From Armillaria gallica (taxonomy: Eukaryota > Basidiomycota > Agaricomycetes > Agaricales > Physalacriaceae), in contig JBANDB010000005.1 in the NCBI GenBank assembly GCA_037576215.1, positions 4,774,001 through 4,838,000 of the forward strand: a stretch of 64,000 bases of DNA, written 5' to 3'. The position numbers and the translations under genes are program-made. Shown here piece by piece: positions 36,726 to 50,200 of this stretch (positions are counted from its first letter, which is position 1; each line of letters begins with the position of its first letter). The notes beneath the pieces are model-generated. The model was not told the origin of the DNA. It was given only the letters and a program-made list of their open reading frames with translations, and did no database searches.

Positions 36726-37974
36726 AAAGCGACGCGTCTTGCCCGGCAGCTACTTCAAAGTTAATAATCACGAGCAAATGGACAAAAGGGCGACACATTG
36801 GCAAGACGCGTGAGGCATCACACCCGCTGCTTCGGAAGGTAATTTAGGAGCAAATGGGCGGTTCAGAAAGTCCGGCGTGAGTCAGGGCATATTGGAATGA
36901 TTCCCACAAGATGATGTAGAGAACCGAAGAACGAAAATTTCTGGAAGTATCATTGAACAGCATGCCAGGTTAGAGTTTCGAATTGTCAAATCAAAGATTC
37001 ATTGGTAACAATCCACCTGTAGGATGCCAAGAAGACGCAGTTCACACAAACGCAATTGGAGGGCGGTGACAAGGCGGGTGATATGACGACGGTCTGTTGG
37101 ATCCTTTTTTCCCACGCTCAGGCTTCGGCCAACTTCATTTTCGTTTTTCAGTTTTCAAGATTCACTTCGGTTCCGATACGTTCAGCCCATGAAAATATCA
37201 GGGACATCCACATTTTTTGCAGCTCTTTGGACTATTCACATGAGCGCCGAGCCCGTGTGAGCGGGAAGAATAAGACTTGCGGAATGGTAAGCGTTCTAAT
37301 TTACCTCGGATCATTGAAAACCACTGGCTAACGTTACCAGTACCCCCTTTTGTCACAGATTAGTCGCAGTCAAACATGTGAGTGTGCGGCTGAAGATTCA
37401 CCGAAAGCCGGAGAGCGAAAGGCGGGATGCTCGGTACTGACACTCATTGCATTGCTTACCTGACTCTGACGAACGTCACAGAATTCTGTGAGGCATATCG
37501 CTTTTCTCTAACTCATCACTAGCTACAGGTGTTGATTCTGAATTGCACAACCACTGGCTAATACGCATATACATGCGTCACTACGTCGATTACTTCGGTG
37601 ATAGTCAATATTCGTTAGATATTCACTGCCGCCGTTTCTCGCCTCCTGTGCCTGTTATGCTACGCGAACAAGCGGCGCAAAGCGCATCAAATACTTCAAG
37701 TTCATGACAGAGACGAAAGGTTTGTAACTTGCGATGCATGGCGTATGTCGGTTCAAAATTTGAAGTTTAAACTACGCTAATACCTCGCTTTTTATTTCAA
37801 GGTTGCAAAGAACTCGCGTACTAACAGGTGTGCCAATTTAAACCAAGAAAATAGTCCGTTGATGCATTAGGAAATTACACAGGAACCAAAATCGAGTGCA
37901 GAGTGCTAACTAAGATCATGCGTCGGTATGTGTTTTTGTCCATGTCTCAATGAAGCGACTATGAAACCAACTCT

Positions 37975-38452
37975 CTAGAGACCGATGTTGATGGGGGTGC
38001 AACCAAGGGCGATGAGTCCGTTCTGGCAAACCGGAAATCAGACATTGAAAGTAAAAACATATGCGTTCCCTTACGAAGGAATTGCCCGAGCAGCAGACAG
38101 TCTGAGCATTGCAGCTGTTGCCTCCGATGCCAATGACGCTGATGGGGGAGCAGGTGAGACCACTACAGTTTCCTGTAAGCAAGGATACCGCATGACTCTC
38201 AGAGGAGGCTACTCACACGTTAAGACCGAGAGCTCCAAGAGCAATGCCTAGGAGACCGGAGAGGGCTTGGGCAACGTTAGACTGGGCCTAGTGGCGATGA
38301 GTATCTCTGAGTATGGGATAGATAGCGAAGGTGCTTACACTCTCGACTTGTTGACAGCAATTGAGTTGTCCGGTGGTGCAACCAGCGTCGCCGGCGGACG
38401 CAAGGAGAGGCAGGGCCAAGAGGAAGGCAGGGACGACACGGGGGAACAACAT
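37975..38452 (-). CDS. Class I hydrophobin 3
   Basis: Four exons: 38452-38339, 38287-38217, 38162-38075, 38022-37975; 106 aa. Signal peptide [20 protein letters not shown]; the mature part has almost no linker and starts at the first cysteine motif: [42 protein letters not shown]. It is the shortest of the five. Exon sizes 71, 88 and 48 nt recur in hydrophobin 5. Role by family: secreted rodlet-forming coat protein. Confidence 0.93.
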
Positions 38453-38536
38453 GGCTATCTGAGAGGAGTGTTGGGTAGAAGAGGTGAGAGGGAAGGGAAT
38501 GTTATGTCGGTGAAGAAAATTGGGTTTACTGACTAG

Positions 38537-38544
38537 CTTATATA
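38537..38544 (-). promoter_or_regulatory. TATA box of hydrophobin 3
   Basis: TATATAAG on the minus strand, starting 92 nt before the ATG. Confidence 0.55.
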
Positions 38545-39155
38545 TCTTTTAGACCGGTTGCAGCGTCTATAAACGGTCATATATCTGCGCGCTGGAAAAA
38601 GGGTATTTTCTACGAATATCCCCAAAAACAACAACCGCGTGCAAGACCAGGTTCTGAATGACAGCGCTGCGAAACTCGGGCAGCGCCAGAACAGCTTCGA
38701 CCACTTGTTTTCTAAATGCGCATCAATATTGGAACGTCTAGATTTGTTCGCGTCCTGAAAGCGAGTGGTTGAAACGACGGCGAACAAGCTCGGGGCATGC
38801 AGTTGGTAACGAGGCTAACGATCTTCCATTTTTTGCGATTAAGCTGGCCGGAAGTACACTGAATAACTTCTTTGGCGTCGGGTACCTTCTTCCTCTCACA
38901 TGCATAGACAGAACTAGGTTCGCGGCCATGTTATGGGTCTGACTGATTTGATATCGACGCTTGCGACCTCCCAGCCATTCACACAATGTTAAAAAGAAGA
39001 AACCGCGCGGTAAATTTATTATAAAAGATGCAGCAAGAACCAATATGAAAGAAAGAGGTATAAAACGAGTGTCCTGATATCTTGCTCAAACGGTAGGTGA
39101 TTTTGTCGTCCCTCAATGATACAACCATGAAAGACTGGAACGCCTCTTCAGCTTT

Positions 39156-39670
39156 TCAGAGTCCCACGTTAATGGGAGTGCAGCCAATAGCGACGACACC
39201 GTTCTTCAAATTTCACATCAGTTGTTGAAGGATCAAGCACCAATCAAATGACTTACGAAGCTGTTGTTCTCACAGCAAACGGTCTGGGCAGAGCAGCTGT
39301 TTCCTCCGACGCCGATAACGCTGATGGGTGAACAGGTAACGCCACTATCGACTAGGTTAGCAATATCATAGCCGCGACGTTCAATGACACCTACATATCC
39401 ACGCCAACGCCACCAACGACGACACCGAGGAGTCCCAAAAGGGTAGACGTGAGAGTGCTAGTAGAGCCGGACTTAACGACCGTCAGTATTTGCCGGACCG
39501 AAAACATGGGCAGCCATGCTTACATTCTCAACAGAGTTGCAGCATTGCACCGCGCCAGTTGTGCAATTGTTGCCGCCTCCGCTTCCTCCTCGGGGGATGG
39601 CCGAGGCGGACGCAAGGAGGGGAATAGCAAAGAAAAGAGCGACGAAAAGAGTGTAGAGGCGGGCGAACAT
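39156..39670 (-). CDS. Class I hydrophobin 4
   Basis: Four exons: 39670-39524, 39471-39395, 39344-39257, 39203-39156; 119 aa. Signal peptide [20 protein letters not shown] followed by a Gly-rich stretch ([10 protein letters not shown]) and the cysteine frame [42 protein letters not shown]. Same architecture as 3 and 5; the second exon is six nt longer. Fully open. Confidence 0.93.
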
Positions 39671-39735
39671 GGCGATTATTGAATAAGTGAGTTGAAGGAT
39701 ATCGACTTGGGGAGATAGATGGCTCAATTACCTAG

Positions 39736-39743
39736 CCTTTATA
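39736..39743 (-). promoter_or_regulatory. TATA box of hydrophobin 4
   Basis: TATAAAGG on the minus strand, starting 73 nt before the ATG. Confidence 0.6.
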
Positions 39744-40448
39744 GCTTTCAGCCTCGCTTCAACCGCCGAACAGGATTATATTTTTGGCTTGGGAATTATG
39801 ATTTTGCAGGCTGTTTTGTCGAATCATTCAACTCGGGCCAGGGAAGCAAAATCAAGAACAGATCCCGCACTTCCATCCGATAATGCTGCTTCCAGATCTT
39901 ATGATGACCCATGTAATGTTCCCATCTAGACCGGGTTCTCGCAATCCCCTTTTGCTGAGCTTACCCTAGCCCGGAAGATGTATTTTACCTCTCCCACCAA
40001 AACATAACGCGTAACGATCAGGCTTCTCCCTCTTCAAAGTTCGTGTGTTATTTTTAGCTCGCGTCTACGCTCTGCTGATTCGAACATGCTTACTCTCCCT
40101 CTTCTATGATCTTGGCGGTGTTTCATGACCGTCCGTGTCCCAGATGTGTAGTTCCTTTGTGTTATTTTTCGGGTACCAGCATTCAGCGTCAATCCTAGTC
40201 GGCGGCGAAATAAAGGAACGTGAAGGATCAAATCGCGTGTGTGGCACTTCGCACGAATTTGACATTTCATCAAGCTCTTGGCTAACAAATTTCGGCCAGA
40301 CTTTTCATGATTGACTCGTGCTAATATATTTCATACTCGGCGACCACAAAGAAATTGTCCGGTGACCAAAAGAAAAGAAAAAGAACCACTCCAGAGCAAA
40401 CAGCCAAGTAATATTTCTCGATATTACGATCCTAAACGGCTTCTTCGA

Positions 40449-40955
40449 TTAGAGGCCAATGTTGATAGGAGTGCATCCAAGGGCAACAAGGCCGTTCTAT
40501 TCGGGGATTAGATCAGTACTGTCGTCTTCTCCGGCATACTATGCACTCACGAAGTTATTTCCCGTGCAGCAGACGGGCTGGTTCACACACTGGCTGGTTC
40601 CCAGACCGATGAGGGTGATAGGACTGCAGGTAAGGCCGCTATGAACACAGTATCAGCATCGCCATCATCTTCTCTCCATACAACACCTACACTTGAGCGG
40701 TGATGTCGCCGATGGGGATATTAAGAAGACCCAAGAGTGATTGGATCGGAGAGGACGAGGCCTAATTGTTTGTGAGCGTCTTTGCTTTTTTAGACACGAA
40801 CCGAGATGGCTTACGTTCTGTACAGACTTGCAACACTGGACGGATCCCGTATTGCACGAACCTCCGTCGACAGGGGTGGTAGTCGCGGGAAGTGCGTGCG
40901 CGAGTGCAAGGAAAGGAAGAGCCAAGGCGGCGTAGGCAGAGATGCGAGCGAACAT
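40449..40955 (-). CDS. Class I hydrophobin 5
   Basis: Four exons starting at 40955; the first ends at 40815 and the last is the 48-nt exon ending at 40449; 115 aa. Signal peptide [19 protein letters not shown], then [42 protein letters not shown] and [12 protein letters not shown]. An in-frame ATG ten codons upstream exists, but starting at MFAR matches hydrophobins 2 and 4. It is the last member of the cluster; transcription of all five runs the same way. Confidence 0.92.
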
Positions 40956-41032
40956 TTCTTTGGATGATTCTGGTAAGCTGTACAACTGTGAGTGTTGTTC
41001 GACTTGATGAAAGTCTTGTCTGTTTTTCCTCT

Positions 41033-41040
41033 CTTATATA
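41033..41040 (-). promoter_or_regulatory. TATA box of hydrophobin 5
   Basis: TATATAAG on the minus strand, starting 85 nt before the ATG. Confidence 0.55.
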
Positions 41041-41978
41041 TCACAGTGCATTCCTCTTGTCGACATGTAGGCAGCATCCTATAATAAACCCATGGGAGAG
41101 AGAGAGACGGTGGCCCGAACGTTGAAGGACGTCTTGCCTAGAGTACGCCGCAGTGACGAGAGCGCACCTAGCACTCATTTTCACGCATAGGTTTCCTGGC
41201 GCGTAGCTCGTATGAGCATTTGATGTCCCTTGAATAGGCGGCATTGAATCAAAGAGAGGCACGCGTCGACGCCACCCTTTGGCGCGTTAGGCGCCTCTTG
41301 TTCAACATCCTCCTTGAAATGAAATCACCAAGCTTGAAGCTATTCAGAGTGTACTGTCTCTAGAAGGTATCGGGTCGGGAGGATATCAAATTTGACCATG
41401 CATTGCCGACTTAAGCGGTGGGAGGTGCACGCGTCACAACTACTGCATGGACATATTCTGAGAGTATGTACGGTATTCAATATTCATCGGTAGGACGCGC
41501 TAAGCCCCGTCCAATCCCCACTCGATCGTTCGCGATCATGTTCGGTAAGTCCAGTCAAGTCCTAAAGCTTTTTCCCAGTCCCGTTACTCGTCTCCAATCC
41601 GCTGACACCTGCTAGCGGGTTTGGTCAACTCCGCTCAAGGCTCAGAATGCTGTAACTTTGTGTTCCTTGAGACAAAAAAGAAGTAGAGCGTTCAGATTCT
41701 TGGAATGATGCAGATGGATGCATACCACACTTTGACAGTCTTTTCGGCATCGTACCGTCTTAGCTTCTATACTTAGTTAGAATCCACACGTACCACACCT
41801 TAAAAAACGCCACAGCAGAGCACAATATTTTTTCTGAATCATTATGTGAATTACAAGCATAAGTAAGTGATCAAGAGGATTGAAATAACTCATTGCGGTT
41901 AGTAGTAGTGCGACGGAACTCTAAGATATACATAAAAGTCTGTGAAAAAAAAGTCCGACAAAAACGAAATATTATCCC
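41041..41978. other. Gene-free stretch
   Basis: Upstream flank of hydrophobin 5 and 3' flank of the membrane protein gene; no coding signal recognised. Confidence 0.5.
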
Positions 41979-44632
41979 TCATAGCGGGTCGTAAGGAGTT
42001 CTTAACGGAACCGAATGTCCTTTCCACGGTGGATACCCTGTGACGGCAGCTTGTGAAGTTGACAACAGCGACGACGAAGAATTCCGCGCGTGCCCTTTCG
42101 ACACTCCCAACAATGCAACACCGTCTCCTTCTCCTTCGAAATCCCCTGCATCATCATCCTCGGCCACGATAGCACCTGTCCGCTTATCCAACCGAAATCG
42201 TAGTCCTTTCAACTTGTCCTCAATATTCTTCTCACTATCATACGGCACCAATAGTTGGCCGAAGCCTGAGTGACTGGTCATCGACACGATCCCTCCGATT
42301 GACCCTGGAGGAGAAGCGATGAACAAGTGGCGGCGTTGTCTTCGATTGATGATGTGAAGGAAAGTTCCGATGAACCCGATGACGAAAAGCAGCAAAGCGA
42401 GCGCATGGCCAGGAAGTGAGCTTTAAACACGAGTGATTAATGACGGCGAAAACCAGGGAAGATGCAAACGTACTTGATGACCAGCCGTGGCACGTAAGAT
42501 TCAAGTTGAGCTGGTATCGTCCTGTTCTCAGCAACAAAGTAGATATTTTTCGCCGTCAATGCTAGATGTTGTGTCTGTTGATCATTGCCATCAAAACAAT
42601 GTCAATTCTCAGGAAATTAATACGCCGTACATAGACTTTGCTCGTTATATCTAAGAACCCATTTGGAAGATCAAATGTTGACTGAGGTCCATTTTCGAGT
42701 TGAGAAGCAAATCTAAAAACAGTTCCCGGGATTGCGATGTTGGTGGCATTTGCTCTCGCCTGGATGAATGGGTTCGAGCTGCTATTAAAGACGACGCTGC
42801 ACATGTGTTAGACGCACGATACACGTGGTTGCAGCAAAAGACGCACGCATTGAACGGACGTCCAAAGAGAGGAGCTCCAGTGACGTTATTGGACTGCGTG
42901 TAATTATCGGTAGGATTACACTCAGCGATCGTACGATCTTGCAGGTACGCTTGGGCCGTCACATTAAATGTTTGGATGGAGGGAGCACAGAATACAGTCC
43001 TCGCTTCGTATTCTTCGTTGTCGGAGCGCTGATGAAAGTACCTTGTATCCAATACAATTAGCGTTTTGAACACTTCTTCAGAGGTTGAGCGCATACCAAA
43101 ACATGACGGGCTGAAATTCAACACCCAGATCTGCTCCGCTGCCACATTCTAAATTTACAACGCCGTACTGTATGCCCAACTGCAAGTTTTGATTCGCTCA
43201 GTCATCAGCTTTGCTCCATCAATCGATTACGTACCGATGTATTGACCGGCACCGATTGAGCGCAATCAGATATAGACATGGATTCAATGGTTGAAGTTGT
43301 TGGATTGAAAGTCGTGTTTCGCGCATTTTCACAGTTGTGAAGCGTTCGAATTCCCGTAGTATCCACTCTGACTGTGGCGTTGAGATCGTTGCCACTAGGA
43401 ATGACAAACTCGGCGGTAGCCCATCCGGCCTGGACGAATGGAGGATCTGTAAGATTATTGAAAGCAGCTGCGTCCGCGAACTAGACGGTATGTCAGACAG
43501 CAGATAGACATTGATGAAGAATTGAGCGCACCCCGGCGGCGGCAACAAACGCATTCAACTGATCGACATCGGGTGTCAATCCAATGGTCCGCGTACTCGT
43601 TACTGTCGTATCTAGAAACAGTTAGATTGCATACCCTTATCTCCGTGTTCTGGACGCACTTGAAAACATTGAGCGCTGCTGAATCTGGAAGATGGAGCTT
43701 GCTGTGACCATATGAGTGGTTATTCCGCTGACATTATGCAACTCACCAAGAGGCTGTAGAAGGTATGTTGCACACGCCGTGATGGCCGACCAAAACACTA
43801 CTCTGTGCTTGAACTTGGACGAGTAGAACAAAGCAAAGAATGGACTGAGGGACTGAATTCATTATTCGTTCGAACATCGCTGCAACGGATGACATACCCA
43901 AGAGAGATCTACAACATGGTTAGTTTGACGTTAAATCTGAAGGCGAATGGCAACCTACATAATCTAATAATATGCCTTCCTCGACGGAAGCGTTTCCTCT
44001 TGAAAGGACAACATATGGCTAAGAATGTCAGCTGTAAAGAACGTCAATCATCGATTGACAAACGCACCTGATACCACCTAAGATACCAATCTAGCTCACG
44101 CCAAAGAAATGCCACTGGTATGACGAATCTGTACAGAGTCAGAATCTGCATAGATACGCGAATCTCGCAACGTTACATTGTCGGCACAAAGGACTAGAAC
44201 GGGCGCGCCCATGAGCAACTAACCCTGGAAAGGCTGGCATCGCCACTCACAAGTAAAAACTGCGCAGACGCAAATCCGAGCGGGTTGGTCTCGGGAACGC
44301 TAAAACCTGAGCTAATTGTTAATGGGGATCGTATTCTACAAGGCGCGCATCTCGTACCCTGATTCTTGTTGGAAATATTGACACCTATTTCGAGCGCTAC
44401 TCCCAAAGCCAGCATGGAAAGCGGCGTTCCTACCACGACAGGGAGAGAAAGCGCAAGTGGTTTCTGCACAAATTAGCACCTGCAAATGCTGGAGACAATA
44501 TGCACATACGTAGCGTTTATCCTCCGCTATTCGAGACGGGATAAGGTGAGTTGATTCCCGGAACCGGTTCGAGCCTTGACTGATGCTAAATCGAGCGCTG
44601 TCGACCAACGAAGGAGACTTTTGAGGCATCAT
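41979..44632 (-). CDS. Large multi-pass membrane protein (DUF3433-like)
   Basis: About 17 short exons can be joined in phase from the ATG at 44632 to the stop at 41979. Readable blocks in order: LVDSARFSISQGSNRFREST; a hydrophobic span with ALSLPVVVGTPLSMLALG; ETNPLGFASAQFLL; FVIPVAFLWRELDWYLRWYQ; PYVVLSRGNASVEEGILLDY; KHRVVFWSAITACATYLLQ; a long extracellular-looking loop with TTVTSTRTIGLTPDVDQLNA and several N-x-S/T sites; then HALALLLFVIGFIGTFLHII; and a cytosolic tail with ASPPGSIGGIVSMTSHSGFG and LLVPYDSEKNIEDKLKGLRF. The block order (paired membrane regions around big loops, PGSI tail) matches large fungal membrane proteins annotated DUF3433; that family label is from memory. Function unknown. 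No lesion seen. Confidence 0.7.
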
Positions 44633-46253
44633 CGCAAGTAGGTGAGGAACGCTTTTAGGTGTTGCATATAGTGGTAGAAAGTAGACGAGTCCGGCCTAAT
44701 CGAGGTCGTCGTTGGCAACAGTTCGCAACGGCAGAACAGCCTTCTCCATTGAACACGGAAGTGAGCGTGGTGCAGGTAGGCCACGTGTGAACAATACGTC
44801 CGCTACGGTTCGTGAGACTTTATTGGTCCATAAAAGTCGATTCGATGGCATCACGGGCGTCTTCCGAAGGTCATGTGAGAAGCATGGTCGCTCGCGAGTT
44901 CCGACTCGACTCGAGTCGGAGTCCTTCAACTTCATGCGAGTCGCCCGTCAAGCAGATTGAAGCGGCCGCGAAATCGTGAAGACTACCAAAAGCGCGTCGG
45001 AAGTCTCTTGGCGTTCCTCCGCATTACTATCACCAGACGCTGATGAACTGTGAGTACAGCATCACGGCTGTGTCGTAACGTACGCAGAGGATACGCAGGT
45101 GGGTAGGGGATGATGGTGGTTCCATTTCAAGTTGGAAATCCTCCGAGAATATCGAAAATGAAATTGTGGCGGAGAACTGTCCTTGACGAGTGAATGACGT
45201 AGTTGTCTATGGTGCTTATGTAACGCAGTCGGCCAAACAATATGTCAACGTTCGTATGCCTTTGCAACCTGTATATTATACGGTGAAGATTTACTGGAGC
45301 TCTGCGGAATCCAAAAATACGTCAATGATCCGTGTGTACCTCTTGTGAACGCCGGGATACAGTACATTGATTGCTAGGCCAACGATTTCGGGTATAGTCA
45401 TGGCAAGCGGTTGCCTGCGGCATTGCAGATTTTCCGGACGACAGACCACCTCAAGTATTGATGAACTGTATATTACTAGGACGCGACGGGTCACCGGTTC
45501 CGACTCGCCTTGACTTTTTCGCGGATCTGGCTCCCAATTTTCTATGCGAGCTTTCTTGTTTGGTCTCTCATGCACACAGTCATCGGTCCTACTTTGTGTT
45601 CAAATCTTAGGCCGTCTAATCGTCTACGGTGCCTTGTCTATAGCCCGTTCCTCATACATATTACTTATGCGTACACGATTATTTAAGCTGTCTCTGCTTC
45701 CTTTTCTGCCTTATCTTGACCTTGGTGTTTTCGAGTCCTCCTCTGTTCTTTTATATTCCATCTTCTTCCAGGGCCACGTGCAAATAGCAGTGAGGAAGTA
45801 CATCCGTTTCGTAGCAGCCGATTTAACTAATGAAGCTAAGCGTTCAGCGCTGCAGCGCCTCAGCTCAATACGCAAAAAGCCAGGAAGATACCATAGGCTA
45901 ATCATCTGTTTTTGACTCCTGAATATTGAACAGGTAAAAGTCCTTCCCTCCTTTGTGACGGATTCTGAGGACGCATAAGACTTCAAACACATGAAAATCT
46001 GATTTGATGAACGATACTCTTCAAAACTAGAGGCGCGAAGACTAATATTCCGAATCCCCTGAGCATTAATTCCAACTGTGACCTCCTATCGGCAACGCTC
46101 CTCAGTACATTCAACTCCGTCGTGCTCACACTACCATCAGTAGTATTATTCCTTTGGTTGCCACAACGTCATTGGCGCCCTGTAACCCTGAGACTTTCGC
46201 GAGTGAACGCTCCACCTTGGCTCCATTCCCCTCACACCGCTCGCCGATAACAT
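44633..46253. other. Gene-free stretch
   Basis: Several frames of 80-120 codons exist on both strands, but none has an ATG-led, splice-consistent, recognisable product. Confidence 0.4.
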
Positions 46254-46388
46254 GGGGTATGTGGCACAACGATTTAGGTGTCGTCCTGTACTGAAATATG
46301 ATTTAAGCTGTATCTGTTCTTGCTTAGCAGGTAACTACCTGATACCTTTCAAAGAAGACATCCTAAAGAGAAACGTGCAAATTTACAG

Positions 46389-46664
46389 CTGTTTTCGATT
46401 GCATTGGTGAAGCCCTTAGATCGGTAGTTTTTTGCCTGGCTGCGATCATCGAATATATAGTAGCAGGTGCGTTTACTCTTGGTTCAGGATTCTGTTTCAG
46501 TGACTAAGGCCGTATTCCACTATGCTAGCTATCACTGGCGTTCTTGTATTCATCTTGGATATCTTGACGTGTCGATGCTGCCGAGGGTGAGTCTAACACA
46601 ACATTACACGTATCTAAACTCACACGGAGCCACTTTCAGACCCAGACATAGTACAGTGTCCTGA
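46389..46664 (+). CDS. Tiny cysteine-rich membrane protein, first exon unresolved
   Basis: Three exons fit in phase: 46389-46466, 46529-46586 and 46640-46664. Together they read AVFDCIGEALRSVVFCLAAI, then EYIVAAITGVLVFILD, ILTCRCCRGP and RHSTVS stop. This recalls a family of very small fungal hydrophobic proteins (about 60-80 aa) built from alternating Ile/Val/Ala helices and ending in a CxCC-basic tail. Members usually start MG-AVF or similar. A candidate start, ATGGGG followed by GTATGT, lies at 46252, but the splice from there to 46389 is off by one base. Either the start exon is elsewhere or one G too many is present. Function of the family is unknown. Confidence 0.5.
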
Positions 46665-47097
46665 GAATGAAAGAGTTACTTGCTATGAAGCTCCGACGAA
46701 CGTTTACGAACAATTACACCCCATATATTCCCTCGCCATTACTTTTGATACCTGCTACTCACGCTCGTGAATCTGGCCTCCCAGTATATATTAAATTGAT
46801 AATACACACGACTTTATCATTGGCCATCGGCTCCGGCCTATCTTATTATCTCGTAAGGTTTTCCCGTGGTAATATTGCGCTTATCTTGCAGGGTCCAAAT
46901 ATCCTCGTTATCTTCTGGACATTATCTTTTGGACACGATCTGAAAATCCCCAGCCTTCTGCAGTACCAGTGATGTACTCTCCTTACATTTGCATGAATAC
47001 TGAAATCGTATCGAGTAAGACTCGTTGGCCGTATGAATTTGCGCCGGGCGATTGGTCATTGCCATGTGGCAGGCAAGCACATCATCAGGCCCCATCC

Positions 47098-47129
47098 TTT
47101 TTTCTTTTTCTTCTTCTTCCTCTCCCCCC
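47098..47129 (+). promoter_or_regulatory. Pyrimidine-rich tract upstream of URA2
   Basis: About 30 nt of almost pure C and T, 90 nt before the ATG. CT-rich tracts in this place are common in fungal promoters of highly expressed genes and often mark the start of transcription. Confidence 0.35.
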
Positions 47130-47218
47130 GAACACGAACCCCTGGCTCGAATCCGGGTGGAGAGGAAGACGACGACGAGAACCGCCGCCAATCCATTCTT
47201 TATCATCTATCATTGACC

Positions 47219-50200
47219 ATGTCTACGATCCGTCCAGCGTTGTCGCGCACATCAAGCTCACTGTTTCCGACGCCTCTAGCGAGCGCACCCTACGCCCAAA
47301 ATAACAAGTCGACGTTGTCTGGCGACAATGCGGTCCTTGAACTGGGCGATGGGTCCGCCTTCAAAGGTATTAGTTTCGGCGCAGAGGGAACGAGCGTAGC
47401 AGGCGAATGCGTTTTTCAGACCGGTATGTTGTGCCCTTTTTTACGGGAAAAAACTTCCAAACTCTTTTTCTATTAGGTATGGTAGGCTACACGGAGTCTT
47501 TAACTGACCCATCCTACGAGGGGCAGATCCTTATCCTGACTTATCCTCTCATCGGCAACTACGGTGTGCCTAAACGACCGAGTGCCGCCTCTGACCTCCC
47601 AGCCGAGTTCGAGTCATCTCGCATTCACGTTGCCGCCATCGTGGTCGGCAACTATTCCAAGGATTTTAGTCATTTCCTTGCGGAGTCGTCACTGAGTGAC
47701 TGGCTCAAAGAAAATGGAGTTCCCGCGATTTACGGCGTCGACACTCGTGCCCTCACAAAAAAGATTAGGGAGAAAGGTTCCATGCTAGGGAAAATTCTCG
47801 CGAGGAGGCCCGAAATGCCGTTGGGTCGGAGGTTCTCTCTGAATCCTGTATCCTCAAGGGCATCCTCTCCCCATACAACGGCTTCCTGGCGAGAAGATTA
47901 TTTCGACATCCCTTTCCAGGATCCTAACCAGATCAACCTCGTCGCAGAAGTGTCAATCACGGAACCACGACTTTATTCGCCAACTATTGCCCCACACTTA
48001 CACCCTTCAGGCAGACCAATTCGCGTTCTAGCTATCGATGTTGGGATGAAATACAACCAGACTCGTTGTTTCATCAACCGAGGCGTCGAGCTCTTGGTTG
48101 TCCCTTGGGACTATGACTTTTTACACGAGTCAGCGCCATATGATGGTATTTTCATCTCCAATGGGCCTGGTGACCCGTCATTGCTCTCTTCGACTATCGC
48201 CAGACTTTCGGAAGCCATGAAAAAGGCCGGCAAACCTATCTTTGGTATCTGTCTCGGTCACCAGCTACTTGCCCTCGCGGCAGGTGCGAAGACCTCCAAG
48301 ATGAAATACGGAAACCGAGGCCACAACATTCCTTGTACAGATATGCTTTCCGGACGTTGTTATATCACCAGTCAGAACCATGGTTTCCAGGTGGATACGC
48401 CGACACTACCGACTGGGTGGAAAGAACTGTTCCGCAATGCCAACGACGGAAGCAACGAGGGTATCTATTGCGAAGACAAACCATTCTTTTCCGTTCAGTT
48501 CCACCCGGAGTCGACTCCTGGACCCCGTGACACCGAATTTCTGTTTGACGTCTTCATCAAAAACATTGTGGACTGCGCTACCACTATCTCGCTCCCCGGA
48601 GGGAAGAAAGAGGACAACGACAAACGCGTTCCCCGTGCCAAATTCACCAAGGTTATCATTCTTGGGTCCGGAGGCCTGTCCATTGGTCAAGCGGGCGAGT
48701 TTGATTATTCTGGATCTCAGGCGATCAAGGCTCTTAAGGAGGAGGGGATCTACACGATCATGGTGAATCCCAACATCGCTACAATCGCCACGTCCAAGGG
48801 TCTGGCCGACAAGGTGTATTTCCTCCCAGTCACGCCAGAGTTCGTCCGGAAAATCATCAAGTACGAGAAGCCGGATGGTATTTACGTCACATTTGGTGGC
48901 CAGACAGCTTTGAATGTCGGTATCAAGCTAAAGGACGAATTTGCGGAGCTTGGCGTGCAGGTACTAGGCACGCCCATCGACACCATCATCACCACGGAGG
49001 ATAGGCAGCTATTTGCCAGTGCCATGGCCGAGATTGGGGAGAAGTGCGCAGAGAGTTGCACTGCTGTCAACCAGGAGGAGGCTATCAATGCGGCAAGGAG
49101 CATTGGGTTCCCGGTCATTGTTCGTGCAGCGTATGCATTGGGAGGACTGGGATCCGGCTTTGCGCAGGACGAAGCCCAGCTGAAGGCGTTATGTAGCAAG
49201 GCTTTTGCTACCAGTCCCCAGGTCCTTGTGGAAAAGAGTATGAAGGGATGGAAGGAGATCGAATATGAAGTGGTCAGGGACTGTCGCGACAACTGCATCA
49301 CAGTCTGTAACATGGAGGTTAGTTGCTATACTCTATCTTTCTAAGGCGCTCATAACACCTGAGCAGAACTTCGATCCATTGGGAATCCATACCGGTGACT
49401 CCATCGTCGTGGCTCCTTCACAGACACTTTCCGACTCGGATTACAACATGCTCCGGACAACTGCGATTAATGTGATCAGACATCTCGGCGTTGTTGGTGA
49501 GTGTAACATCCAGTACGCTCTCAATCCCAGCTCCCAGGAGTACTGTATCATCGAGGTCAGTTTACGTCGCCTTCTCCTCATGCTTTTCGTACTCATCTAA
49601 AACGTACCGCAAGGTCAATGCACGTCTGTCTCGATCGTCGGCTCTTGCGTCTAAAGCTACAGGCTATCCCCTTGCTTTCATTGCCGCGAAACTCGGCCTG
49701 GGTATTCCTCTCAATGAAATCAAGAACTCGGTTACAAAAGTCACTAGTGCTTGCTTTGAACCCAGTTTGGATTATGTGGTCGTCAAGATTCCTCGATGGG
49801 ACTTGAAGAAGTTCAACCGCGTCAGTCGCCTTCTTAGCAGTAGCATGAAGAGCGTCGGTGAGGTCATGAGCATAGGACGAACGTTCGAGGAAACCATTCA
49901 GAAAGCTATTCGAGCTATCGACGATCAGTTTTCAGGATTTGCGAAGGTAAGCCTTGTTTTTCTGACACAAGTCCCTTTCTGATGAGTATTTTGCAGAACG
50001 ACTTCGTAGAGGATATCGACGAAGAGCTTGTCAATCCAACGGATAAGCGTATATTCGCCATCTCAACCGCTTTCCATCGTGGCTATAGCATCGACAAGAT
50101 CTGGCAAATGACCAACATCGATAAATGGTTCTTGGCGAAGTTAAAGTATATCTATGAGATGGAGGTGCTGTTGGGGTACGTCTTCTGCTTTTTCGTCCAT

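Noticed and set aside
45291..45575. Minus-strand frame with a nuclear-signal-like PNKKARIENW start
   Set aside because: It has no ATG, no supported intron and no recognisable domain.
46667..46972. Hydrophobic 101-codon frame starting three bases after the small membrane protein stop
   Set aside because: No family recognised. It overlaps the probable promoter of URA2 and is A/T-biased; splice-like sites inside do not lead to further coding text.
48406..49313. Long minus-strand frames opposite URA2
   Set aside because: They are shadows of a long conserved plus-strand exon; no independent signal.
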